The translations under genes and the position numbers were made by a program. A DNA stretch of 64,000 bases from Sipunculus nudus (Eukaryota; Annelida; Sipuncula; Golfingiida; Sipunculidae): positions 35,086,027 to 35,150,026 of the forward strand of contig CM049308.1 in assembly GCA_026874595.1 (NCBI GenBank), read 5' to 3'. Below the pieces are notes generated by a model. The model ran no database searches. It was given only the letters and a program-made list of their open reading frames with translations, and was not told where the DNA came from. Positions 22,205 through 36,440 of the stretch are shown one piece after another (within the stretch, counting starts at the first letter, position 1; every line of letters begins with the position of its first letter).

Positions 22205-25200
22205 CCTCTTTATGACCCAGGAAAAACAATATCAGGGACTGGACTTAATCAGAAACCTGGTTTTCTGTCAATTCTTTTAGCCATAAAAACTAGGAGTTCA
22301 AAATCATAATATGTCTATTCATATTGAGATATGGTTATTGGCCTGCTATAGAACTATTTGGCCACATTTTGTACAAAGTTTAATCATATATTGTTTAAAT
22401 AATTTTAAAATTGCATAATGAATGTTTCTTTACAACACTTCATTTTATTTATTTATATAGTCATACATTACTTATACATCATTTTTAGATTTAACTATTG
22501 TCAGATTTATCACTGGTATCTTCTCACAGTCATACATCGTTAAAAATGATTATTAATTCAATGTACAGCTGTGGCAGTTCAGATGATTTAGAGATTTTGT
22601 TTGATAAAATTTAAGTTCATGGAATATTATGAAAATTTTTAACAAAATTCACATATTACTGCTTTGTAATCTTCTCAATATCTGCTATGGTCAAAAAATG
22701 GCTCATTTTAAATTCTGTATAAATCAGGATGTAAGATGTTTGAGGATTGGGAGAAAGTCTGTAAAACATATAATTATCTTAATATTTATTCATCACAATC
22801 ATGACATCCATTTATCTCCACCCATTATCATCTCTAATAGATCATGGAAGTCATCATCAGAAATAAGTTTTGGTTGCAAAGGTATGATTCAAAGATTGTA
22901 TCTGCTGCCATTTATGCTTAGTAGGTATGTAATACAAAACCACATTATTTATTGAGAAAGGTGGTAAAAAATTCATATAGACTATATTTGCAAATTTTAA
23001 CATGTGCACAGGCTTTGAGTGTTATTCTTATTCAGTTTTTATCTGTATATAAGTATTTTTAAAACTATCTTCTTCTATTATATACTATCTTTATTATGAG
23101 GTGAGCTGTTCAGGACTTCCATTATTTATTTGCCCAGATATCTATCTGCCTCTCTTTAACAAACAGACATATTCTGTGCTGGAGAGGCAGATTTTTAACT
23201 GTGCACTCAGGTACATTAAGTTTGTGCCATATCTGAAAAGAGGTCACTGTCCAGAAATTTTCAAATCAGAAACTGGCCTCTTCTGCAGGCTTATATAATA
23301 CACTGAGTTTAAATGTAGATTTAAAGCACAAATTTATTTATATGGACCTGTGTTGCCCAATTATGTGTCAAATTTTTGTGTGTTATAAACTTTATATCAT
23401 CTGTGTGTATAGATTTTGAAAACATTGATTTGTTTTCTAGCAAGACATGCAATAGATAGAGACATTTGGTTTGAAGTGATGGTTCATGGTCTCTAGAATA
23501 AATTACATCTGGATATATTAATAATACAGCATTCAGTTAGTTCTGTCCCTTAGATCAGGGATCAGGAATCCAGCATTTTAGAACTCTGTTGGCTGAGAAA
23601 TATATGTATATTATAAATGCCAGGCTCATTTTAACATACGTGACAGACTGGATCTGTCTTTCTGTATGTAATAACTAATATTCTAAAAAAAATAAATAAA
23701 CTGATTGTGTAAAACTGTTATTGTATGTGCTTTATTTGAATAACCTGAATATGACAAATACAAGATTCTTAATTTACAGCAAATTGGTAACTTTATGCAT
23801 GTATATACCTATAAGTGTAACTGATTCTGATATCTGTGTATTTTATGGGTTTATGTACAAATTCCAATATTCTGTGTATTTTATGGGTTTATGTACAAAT
23901 TCCAATATTCAATGAGAAAATCCAATCCCTCAATGCAACCCACTCACTGTAGTTGTCACACTCACATATAAACATATCCATCTATCAACAAACAATATAT
24001 TAGATAAACATAAGTCAAGTTTATTGACCACAAGTAAATAATTTACTATAATCATAAACAATGAGTACATCTCTCTTTTCATATTAAATCCATTAAAACA
24101 AGGCTTAAAGGTAGTGTAACAGTTCAAGGTTTTCATAGTGATGCAACATATAATGTATCATAATCATGCTTACAATATTCTCATACCCATATTCTGACAC
24201 CCACACACACACATACAGACACAATGTATAACCCCTCTCTCTTTGCATTTTCGGGCATATTTTTAGGTGAAACTTAGTAAGCTCTCCATCTAATTCCACC
24301 TCTGTTTTTCACATCTCAGACCAAATATGTAACTTGTGTAAAAAAAGGTACAAGTAAAACGACCAACTCTTACAGCAGCATCTCTGGCTAAATTAAGTAT
24401 TGATGGAAATTCATTCATTTGATATATTTTTACATAAGTGTAGATATTAAATTAAAAAAGTGCCCTACTTTATGCCCACAGTAAAATCAAGTTAATCTTA
24501 ACAGTAAAGGGTTAAACTGCATGATATATGTAATTGGGTCTTTTGGATCAATTTTAAATGGAGAGGTTCTTGCCAGAGATGCCACCTTTATCATGCTTAG
24601 ATTACAAGTTACCACTTCTCTTGAGACAGATAAGGAACACAAGATGTAACAAATAAATACAATAGAAAGGCTAGTGTTTGACCTGGAGTGTAGTCTCAAA
24701 CATATTCTTATTCTTAAAATGATTGTACAATAGCAGTTTATATCATATGTAGAAGTATAAATAAGAGATTATCAACAACATCGTGTTTCCTGTCACTCTG
24801 AATCCCTGTTATACAAAATATTTAAAATTATTATTACCAAATGCTGTCATGTATTAGCTAGACCTGTGAATTAACTTAGGGATTAAATGTCTATTACTGA
24901 TATTGTGGTCCAGCTCTACTGTTCTGGAGCACCAAATTGATCACCTTATTAATTTACCTCCTGTAATACTCTCCTGCTATAAAATATGCTTCCCACATGG
25001 ATCATGTCATGCCATCTGAAGAATACCTGATTCCCGACTTGGTCATCCAATTCCACCGATCATGTATCACCCCTGTATTATCAAATGCCATCCAACATTA
25101 TTTCTCCCAAGAATAACCAATTTATCCTGTCATCCACTATTAAATAAATGTATTGGTTGTCATGTCTAATTATAATAACTTGCTGGTATGACTGTGTGAT

Positions 25201-25593
25201 TGACTTGACAGACTAGATGCTGGACTAAGGTATACCTGCTGACAAAAATGAACTGTGTCATGGCCCCACAGACTGAGATGTCTTGAACATTTTGCTTTAA
25301 TAAGCTTTACTGTAGACTCTTTTTTTCATTCAGTTTACATTCTGACTAGGCAATAATAGTTTAATCACAAGTCATCCTTGCATGTAAGTGCTTGTGAGGA
25401 ATCAGTCTCATTATGACACCTGATGTTTAGAACTTCTGCACAGCACCAACCACTGTTATGACCCCCTAATGTTGGGTCTGTATGGACTGTGTGTGTCATC
25501 ATCAGTCTGTTCATCATCATCAGTACTTGTGTTTCAGTCTCTACCTGGTGTGACCAGTAACTCCTGCTCTCAGACCGCTACTCTTGTCTGATG
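22205..25593. other. 3' regions of convergent FBXO48-like and FIBP genes
   Basis: No further gene is seen. AATAAA at 23497-23502 and 23691 could serve the FBXO48-like transcript. On the minus strand ATTAAA (25301-25296) is a possible FIBP poly(A) signal. A 38 bp exact tandem duplication lies at 23833-23908. Confidence 0.4.
23833..23908 (+). repeat. 38 bp tandem duplication
   Basis: Two identical copies, 23833-23870 and 23871-23908, containing TTTTATGGGTTTATGTACAA. Confidence 0.95.
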
Positions 25594-28500
25594 TCATGAA
25601 TGAAACATTTGCCTTATACAGCTGGACATCGTACTCATATAGCGATCCCATAACCTTGATAACACGGGGTTCCTACAAGAAACCAGCAACACATTATCAA
25701 TCTTACACAATCCTGATAACATTTATTCTTCAACAAAATAATTAAATGTTAAAAAAAGCTGTATGTTTAGCTTACAAAAAACTATTTAGACCATTATTTA
25801 TATTTATGAAATTTTAATACCAGTACACAGAATTAATCCTGAATGAATTTAGTTTTGATTATTTAATGGATGGTGGTTATAGATAAAACCTGAACAAGAT
25901 TATGTAGAGCCCTTTATTTATGCAATGGCAACTCTACTAAATTCTCAAGCTAATTACTTGGTAAAAGAAGAAATGAAAGTGGTTTTGTGGAGACAGCATA
26001 TGAAAGTAATTAGAATTAAAACAAGCAAACTTCATTTACTTTGACTTAACACATTTACACTCTGCAAGGTCTCAGATAAAAATTTTATGTGTGACATTTA
26101 ATAGTCAAATGACAGGTAGTCCTAGTCTATAATATACATGAAATTTCTGGTCAACAACAAGTTCATTCAGGAAAGAATACCAGGGCCTTACATTTAATCA
26201 AACATTTTTATTTTATATATTGCCTATTTTCACAGAATTATTAATTCAATACACTGTATCATAGACAAAGTAATTTTCCCTGTAGCAATTTTATATATAT
26301 AAAAAATAAAGAACAAATAAAAAAAAATTTTTTTTAGTGTCCATTGCTATACAGAGGATGCCATGTGATAACTTAAGGTGTGGTGTGGGGTTGATATTCT
26401 GTGATTCACTACACTGTACCTGAGCAGAGGGTCCAGCTGATGGGCTGTCTCCTGGTAGGCTGACAGGAACAAACCTACTTCAGAATTAGTCCACCCTCCT
26501 TGTTTACATGGCTCGATTATCTGAAATAATAGCACAAGGTTACTGATTTGAACAGAAGGAAAACAATCATGTTCCATACACAGCACTAAAAATCTAGGAG
26601 GATGACAGTGCACATGTCAAAAGAATTCTTAAAGTGGACCATATAAAAATCTTGCATCTATACATGAAAAATAATCCCTTGGACCTTTTATAAAGATAAG
26701 CCAAAAAAGGGCCCATCCCACATTGCACTGACTGATTGTTTTGTTTATATCCATGTGTAATCATATTCTATTTAACCCAAATGTCCCATAGCAACTGTGA
26801 TGTTTAAGTGAGAACACTGGCCTGGCAGATACAAGTTGCACTTAAAGTTTTAACTTCATATTTGTAAAATTTGTCTCTTTATTGATCATATATACTGTGA
26901 TTAGCTCCTTGTTTGCAACGGTGTCAGATATGTGATATTGATGAATGGGGAATTATCATGAAAATAACACAATTAAATAAGATAATTTGTGAATATGACA
27001 CCTGATCTACACAGGTGAACAGTAATTTATACAATACAGCCTTGTTGGCATCCTGCCTCTAATGTGTAATGTCAAAGGCGAAAGACTGAAATTACATAAA
27101 AAGGGAAAAAATGTTATTACCCATGTATCAAAAACTGACCTTTTAAATATTTTCAGATCTTTTTTATCATCCACTAAAAGAATATAAATTTGCACAAATT
27201 TGTTGTTCACTTGGCTCTCATAAAAAAACCAGATTTTGCATGCATATTAAATATCTAATATATAATAATGGTTATGATCCCTGTTTGTTACAAAAAGGTT
27301 AGACCATGAAAACTGAGGCTTTGTAAAGAGTAGAATTCCTAATAATTAAACAAAATGAATATATGGCCACCCACAGTATCCTTTCATGTTACCTTTTCCA
27401 CAAGATCCAAGAAAATGTCTCTCATCTCTTTTGCCTGATTCAGGTTGTTGGCCATGTTGAGTAACGCTTTGGAAAGGTTCTACAACACATAAAGAATGAC
27501 TCCTCTGGTTAAAGTTCATAAAGATTTGTAATAGTATGTGTCTAATATCATGCTTTCAGTTCATTTTGGCTGAATACAAAAGTTTTCCAGTAAAATCATC
27601 CTGACATATACTTACTCCAATACACCTGTCTTCACATTGTTATGGTTTTGTGTATGAGTAAACAAACTCTTCATGTGTCTTTTCACCATAACAAGACTGT
27701 TTGACTAAGGTCTGATATGCACATGTGTGACAACTTCCAAACAAGGAGAAGAAATAAAGAAGACCAACACAAGAAACACTGATTGGAAGATGGAAAAAAT
27801 CTTGATTTGTGAAATTGCACAGTACGGCCATGAGGTGACATGTACCTTTTGTTAGGTTTTGTGCCACTGATAGTGCCAAATACAAGCTTATTGCCATTTG
27901 TGTATTGGAGTTAGCAAACCATTTTAGAGTGAAATACTGGAAGACACCATAATATTATAAGGAGAAAACACTATACCTCATTTATATTTAACATTCCTGG
28001 TATGTGAATAGGTTCCTTTAAGTCACAAAAATGAAAATTCAAATGATGACAAATAATAGCCATATTATATTAAATGCTACATGTTGTCAGATTGGGAAAT
28101 ACAAATTTAAAAGTAATTTTTAATACAAAAATATATTGCTGACTGGCTTCATATTATGTTCACTGGTGATTTCACTTAAACAATGCCATTGATACCATTT
28201 AATGTAAATTAATGCCACAAAATTGTACGTCTTCTTTGTTGTTAGAAATATCTTTAATTATTGGTGGAGCATTTATCAAACAAACCACAGGCACTCGTTT
28301 CCAGCACTAAAATGGCCTAGAAACCGAAAACACATTGAGTATGGGCGATATACCCATTATAAAAGAACAAGGTAATGAACTCCATCGCTACGCGGGCAAG
28401 ACAACTTTTTTTCACAAGTCCAAATTCTGGAGAATTATCCGCTTCACAAGCATGATTGTGCCCCTTTTTGTTGAAAACATCTTTATTTACAAGATTAAAC

Positions 28501-31500
28501 TTCCAAATATAAAAGTTCCCCACACTAGCCGCGAATTCCAGCACGTTTATTCCAGCTGCGACACCGTCTTTTGTCATATATACATTTACTGGTTGTGGAA
28601 GTTGACGTCACCCCGGGCTGAATGGATTTCCCCCTGAGCTGGCGTCTGTGATTGGCTGCATGGTACCAGTCGTTTTCTACATCTCTTTTAGGCACATAAT
28701 TCAAACAGCTGTCAAATTGTCAATGAAGTTGAAAATCGGTGGGCATGGCATGCAAACACAACCAGGACCATTAAATCACTTGTTTTGTATACATTAACGT
28801 CTGTTCTATAACCATAACATACATTATGCTCGGGGTGACCTCAACTTCCGCAACTAGTAAATGTATACATGCCAAATGACGGCGTCGCAGCTGAAATAAA
28901 CGTGCTTGAATTCGCGATAAGTGTGGGGAACTTTTATATTTGGAAGTTTAATCTTGTAAATAAAGATGTTTCCAACAAAAAGGCACGCGATCATGCTTGT
29001 AAAGCGGATAATTCTCCGGAATTCTGCCTTGTGAAAAAAAGTTGCCTTGCCCGCGTAGAAGTGTAGTTCATAACCTTGTTCTTTTATAATGGGTATATCG
29101 CCCATACTCAATGTGTTTTCAGTTTCTAGGCCATTTTAGTGCTGGATTCCAGTGCCTGTGAAACAAACTGTGTTAAAATTCTGAATAAATAAAACCCAGA
29201 CTAGTACCTGTCAGACAAAATAACAACCTAAGGCCAAGGTATGATTCTCAGGCACCTTTTTCAGCAATGACTGGTGGTGGGCGATTTTTTTAAACCTTTT
29301 TTATATGATTCGATAAAAATGTAATATGATCAGGGAAAAGCATGATAAAAACAAAATAAATCTTATCAAAATTGTATTATTTTATCTTCTTGAAAGATGA
29401 AAATCAAAATTTAAATGTTTGATGGGGGGGGGGGGGGGGTTAAAATTGATGCAGGTGTTGCCTGAGAACCGTATCCTTTTTTGGGGGGCTTAATTTTTGT
29501 AACTTATTCATAAACACCAGAAAACATGCTACACATTTATGGTAGCAAATTATTACTAAAAAGGTAAATTAATTGTTTAAGATGCAAAGGTATAATGTTT
29601 CTTAATTTTAATCTTACCAAGATTTATTGTTCTAATCAAATTTATCTCTGTTGAATCTTATTGTTTTATGTGAGCGAACCATTGTAAAAAGGTTAATATA
29701 TACAAGACATGTGAATGTACCTTAAAGTTGCTCTCCAGGTCTGACATGGCTGGACGAGATAATTTTCCTTGAAGGGATTTTGTCACCAGCCTGCAAGTGA
29801 TGATGAGAACAACAGATAACGCAAACCTACAGGTTTACAGCATTCTGACAGCACATTTCACTTTATTAAAACTCAATAAATTCCCCTTGCTCCATAGAAT
29901 TATTCAACCATGGCAATAATGGTCAAGAATTTATATTTTAATCCTTATCTTTGAAACAATGGAGAATAATTCTGTTTTGGTAGAGAGAAAGAAGGTCAGC
30001 ATGGAGGGCACCACCTGCAGCTTACAATCACCTTTCCATAACAAGAACAATATGTTTGTAAAATTTGGCACTGATAACTCCAGCCGTTTCTCAAATATTG
30101 TGTAACAGACATGATATCATGTATTTAATCAGCTAATATTTATTTTTTTTTTATTAAATGGAGAAGACCATTTTAGCACATAGACAGAAGTTCAACGTTG
30201 GTAGCACTATCAAAACAAATCCCATCCAATCTATTCCTGAGCAGTGTACCATATTTGGATAAAAGCCTATAATAGTTAAGGCAGTTATCACCCAGAAACA
30301 TAAGAAGTGAAACACAGACATAGCCAAGCTGAAGTTCCCTAGTCCAAGTGTGTAATTTTGTTTATTTGACCATAAATCCTCAGTAATACAAGAGCACCGC
30401 AAAGGTGCATTATATGCCGATCTTCTGTCTTGTGATCTCTGACCGCATTAAATATGCTTGATTTTGCTGAGAATCTAAATCAGATTTTTGGTAAGTCATC
30501 ACAATGCCACCAAGGTCTGGTGACATCTGAGCTCATTAGATATGCATGGATTTTGCTAGGAATCAAACTTAGGTGAGATATTATATTGGTTAATGTTTCC
30601 TCATAAGTTTTGCAGCTACAACATAAAGTAGGCTCATGACCTCTGGCCTCATTAAATGTGTGTGGATTTTGCCTATAATTAAACTCGGGTGAGATAGTCT
30701 ATTGGTAAGTAGTTATGTTGAGTTTAGCGAAAATCCATCAAATCTCTGGTAAGATATTGTTGCAACAATAAAAGTTAACCGACTGATGGACTCTGGGTAT
30801 ACAATAATATGTCCTGTCATAGACTGGCTTATAAAAATGCATCCACTGGTTGCTGAGAACTTATCACACACACCTCTCAGTCTTGCCTAGCTCCTAATAA
30901 TGTATATGTAAATGAAAATAGCATGTAAAATACCATAATATTTTAAAATAACATTTGTCAGAATTATTCAAAGTAACAGCACTATGTACAGCATAGGACT
31001 GGACTGTGCATGTGACCCTACGTCTTTTTGAATGAATTATTTTTCTAAGTTGTACATAGCAAAAAACTTAAAATGTGGAAAAAAAGCTACTGACTGAATA
31101 ATTTTCTCAGTGGATAGTACATGTACTTACATTTTGTGTTCATCTAATGGTTCTCTATCTGAAAGCACCTTCAAGTCACGAAGGTCTAATAGGAACTCAC
31201 GATCAAAGTCTACATCCATATCTTCATGGGCATTACAATCTGTAAAATACCAAAATAAGTTAAAAGTCAACATAAATGCCTTCTTGAGCATTACACACCC
31301 AAACAAAAAAGGAAAAGACAAAGTTCATGTTTTGCCGAGTTATAATATGCAATATTGTCATACAAGCCACGAAAGGCTTCCAGTAGTGATATTTCCTGTT
31401 AGGCCTGGCAAAGTTTTAAGGAACTGATTGCATTTTAACAGGAACATTATCCAATTCTGTGAAAAATATTTTACACCTCTTTAATTAATTTTTCAAGTCA

Positions 31501-34500
31501 GACTTCAAAAGTGTTTAAATCATTTTATCCGCAAATTTTCAATACACCAGTAACCAATTTATGTATACTTAATAAAGGGACAAGGAGCTAAAACCAAAGT
31601 GACATATATATGGAATGATTCGAGCAACTAGCCTTTTGAGCTGTAGGACCAATGTTCAATCATTTCAATGGCACAGTGGACAAAGTCATCAAAGGTCAGG
31701 TAGGCCAACTTCTTTTTTCCTGTTTCAAAACGGTTGTTTGTGATAAAAACTATGGCAGCATACTGTCTGAAAACAAATCAACATTGCTCTGAAATACAGT
31801 TATATGAAAATGAATATACTAACATGAATCATGAACATGAAGCATCAAATATCTGAGATCCTAAAATGACAGTATCTTAAAACATAAATGTTTAATTTAA
31901 AACAACTACTGTATACAACCATTTTCTATCAATGTGATAAAAATTCCCTAGCATTTTAACAACCTAATTCAACACAAGAACAAGTGCATAAATGTTTGGT
32001 ATAGTTTTGGTTAAATTAAAGTAAAATATTTGAAACATTAGGCAGGAAGATCAGGTGTGCTTAAAGAGTCAATTTTAACCTCTGACATTAAAGGATGCTG
32101 AGGTCATGGAGTAGCTCAGTATTAACATTGGTCCATACATGGATATGGCTACCTGTCCACAAAACAGCCAAGTTTCAATGCAAACTAAGACATTATTAGG
32201 CCTGATGATTTTTACCTTTAAACTTGACCCTAAATTAAAGAGGCCATTAGCCAAGGTCACACATACATTTCCAAGTATTCACTTACATGACCCATATTCC
32301 GGGATCCATGCATTCATGCATAAGTGACTGTACATTGGTAAATATTCCTTTATAACATTCCTGAATCCAGATCATATGCTGGATCCACAAAAAAATAATC
32401 AATTTTTCACTGGCCTATTCCCAAAATACCCTGGAAATTTCATGAGATTCCATTCATGATTTCTTGAGTAATGTTGTGAACAAACACACAAACACTCACA
32501 TGAACATGGATGAACATATACCCTCCTGGTGGAAGCAATAAGAAACACAGAGTAAAAACAGCAGAGGTGATCAGTTGTTTACTCACTGTGCTAAATCATC
32601 TGGCAGAAGAAAATGAGTTTTGATATTTTCAACAAGTGATCCCAGCATGTCCTCCACAGTCTTAAACACTGTTTTCACATTATCAAACTGAAATGTGAAA
32701 CATGTAAAGATTACACAAAAGGGTTTGCAAGAGAAAATGTGCTATGTTGCAGACAAGAAATTTTTTTTTTTGAATGACAATCAAAGTCTAATTTATATAC
32801 TTCTACAATGTACTGGGCATGACCATTTTTATACAAATGAACAAAGCTGTAGACCAAAATTGTATGTATGCATTTTAAATGAAATTTCAATAGCTTTAAG
32901 GATATAATAAAACTGTAAACATGCACATATCTTTCCAATATATCTGACTAGGTGTAATGAACTGACAAAAAGGCCATAAGAAAAGTCTGGATGAGACCAT
33001 TACCGGTATTTGCACAAATAATGTTATATGACAACCACATACAGATGTGACAGATACATAATGTATCTCTGATATTATACTGGGAACTTAAGACAGAGCA
33101 CCTAAGTTCCATAAATCATGTAATGGTGCCCTGATTACAACTTTGGTTATACACCTTACACATAAGGATCATCAACTCAAATTGACACTGACACATAACA
33201 GCCCACAATTCCAGAATCACCTGGAAGTCTTAACTGAAGGCAATGGTTCGAAAGTCCATGATCATTTATCAATACTAACACTAAATATCATGGGGTAATA
33301 GTACATGTCCTATTTTCTTCACCTGTCTCCGACAACTTCTGAGTAAGACTTTAGTTTTTTCACTGACATCATCCAGGTCTTTCCTGTTGCGAGCAGACAT
33401 TTTCTTTCCAAGGATCTCTCGGATGACAACAGAATCAAACTCATAATACCTGTAAGAATACAAAGAAGCTGATATTGAATGCCTGCAAATACTATTCAGA
33501 TGCAGTTTAGGACTGAACTAAACTGACCTTTAGTCCAGACACTATGCAGCTGAAGGCAAGGATTGAACTAAACTGACATCTGATACAGAATAATATTTTG
33601 ATACAGATAATACTGTGCTGAAAGCCATGACTGATATTTTGGTACAGAAATTACTAAGCCAAATTAGAGGTTTTTCAGGAATTTTGATTTTATGGAGCTG
33701 TATCATATCCATTAAACAGGCAAAGAGGAACAGCTTTGTAATTTCCAAGGCCTCATTAAATATGCATAAATTCTGCAAAGAACTTAACTCAGGTCAGAAT
33801 CACTATTGTTTAATATTTATAATGAGTTTCAGGAAAATCCATTAGATTTTTGGTAAGTCATCACAGTACCCCCAAAGACTGGAGACCTCTGACCTTATTA
33901 AATGTGCATTGATTTTGCTAGGAACCAAACTTAGGCCCAATATAATATTGGCTAATATTATTGTTGAGTTTCATCAAAATCCATCATGTTTCTGTTGAGT
34001 TATTGCAGCAACACCACAAAGTAGCCTGGTTTCCCCTGACCTCATTAAATATATATGGATTTTTCCTATGATCAAACTGGGGCAAGATAATTCATTGGTT
34101 AGAAGCTATTGTAAGTTTCATGAAAATTTGCAAAAGCCCTGGTAAGTTATAGCAGAGACATTTAAAAGTTAATGAACGGACAATGGATGGACAGACAGAC
34201 AGACCACGGGTATACCATTATATGTCTCATCAAAGATGAGCCTATAATAAAAGGATTAAGGATTAACTCGATTATACAAGTTTAACTAGTTTATCACTCT
34301 CCATTTTAATATGAGCAAACTGACTATCCTGGAAGAAAGCAGAGTGGCTATACAATTTGACTTTACTAACAGAAAATATACGACCAACAAATTTTACTGA
34401 AAAAAATTATGCCAACTTGACATGGTTCAGTGGCCCTGTGGACTCCTGGGCATCCTGATAAGATGGCATCTCCTTATCAAGTCTAGTTATACTCACGGCT

Positions 34501-36393
34501 GCACAGTCAGGGAACAATAGCTTTGAGAGGGATGTGATAAGATAACGCACCTCCATATACACTCCTGTATAGCCTGACCATGGACACTTAAGTCAATAAG
34601 ACATACAAGGCGACAAGACAACTAGTTGATGATCTTATGATCAAATAAAGGGCAACAAAAGGCAGTGGTGAAATTAAATTTACCAAGAATAACTAAACAA
34701 TTTAAACATGAAAGTGCAATATTACATCTGAGTGAGACATAACAGCTCTTTTCCTCTGACATTTTACTTCTATGTGCAACTTTTTTGTGAAATTTTACTT
34801 ATGTCAGATATCAGTTTTTGGCGACATGTTATTTGTATTTAATCACACGTTTTTGTGACAAGTTATGAAATGAAATATTTTTTGTGATACTTTACTTCCA
34901 TTTGCTTCTGTTTAACATAAAACTATTTGTGACATATTAATCCTGTGTGACATGGATCAAACTTTTTTGTGAAATGTTACTTCTGTGTGACATCAAACTT
35001 TAGTGTGACATCTTATTCTTGTATAACAAATGACATGAGCCTGACATAGGCTTTCATTATAATGTTTAACTTTAGTTTGACAGTCTATGGTCATACACAT
35101 ATGTTATGAACCTGTAACAGGCTTTCATTGTGATGTCTAATCTTAGCCTGACACCTTATTCTGGTTTAAAACTGACACAGGTTTTTACTGTTATGTGTCT
35201 TATGTCTATCTTCAGTGTGACAACTTACTTTTGTATTAGCATCCTCTTGGTCTCTGCATCTATCTGGTACACAATCTGGTCCATTATGTGAGGTGGCTGG
35301 TGCAGCAGCTTCTCAAGCATGAAGAAGGTGCGGTAGTGATCCTGTGTGTCACTCAGCAGCATTTCAAACGTTGCCCCGTACTGCTGCAGTGCTCCATGTC
35401 TTTGGAGGTAAGCTGCTGCTTCTTGTGCTACAAAAAAGACCATACACATAGAATGTAATGCATACAATGAACATTAATGAATACTCCCAAGTTTCCATGT
35501 ATTTAGTTAAATCCTGACTGATCAGGATAAGCTTTGTATTTCAATTGTAATCTTCTAACAAAACCATAAAATCGCATATATTTACACCTAACCAGTTTCC
35601 ATGGCCTAGGGGTAGAGTACAGTGGTTCAAAAGCTCTGGGAGACCATGAGTTCCAATCTCAGTCAATGTGGTGAAATTTTTCACTGTCTGCCAACGCCTA
35701 GGGTGAGCACTCTGCAGGCTTAATGGGAAGGCCATATCCCACAGCTATGTTTCACTCAAAAACAAATGCACCTTTTGCGGGTTCCTTGGTGGTCTGGATA
35801 TAGATACAAATCAATATGCAATGCTGATACAGTTAAAGATAGGCTTTGCATACTGTATTGGTCATATTGAGGAAAACAATAATGACCAATCATAAATATT
35901 GACACGGGTCTTACTTAAACTATAACCTTAAGAAGTTATAAAGCTATAAAACTTAAACAGGACAAATATTTTGCCATATGATTGACTGGATCAAAAATGC
36001 ATACATGCATGTCAGGGCTCCGAAGACAAGCCAGTGTGTGTGAGCGATACAAGGGGAATATTACTGACATAAGCCTTTTTGCTGAGGGAATGTGAGGGGG
36101 ACAATCCATTGGAGTTTGGGCAATATGTATCAAGTATTAAACTGAGTGTATCACAATATGTATTGTACCTGAATAGACAATACCCAGGCCTAAAGACCAA
36201 GCAAGGGGAACGATTATATGCTGAGGCCTGAGGGCCCATATGTGCAGTCGTCATTAAGAAAATTCAAGTCAGTTTCTCTCTAATTCTCTATAAGATTGTC
36301 AAATGATTGACATGACCAAAACCACTACAATGTACCCTGCTGTTCTTTCCTTTCTATCCCTCTGTAAAGCTCATGGGCACAGCCTGAGTTCTC

Positions 36394-36440
<47 letters not shown>

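Noticed and set aside
31621-31650. Canonical GT donor for FIBP exon 5 at CATTG/GTCC or GGCTA/GTTG
   Set aside because: Both leave two bases and would put exon 6 out of frame (TTG TAA). Only the GC site keeps the reading frame.
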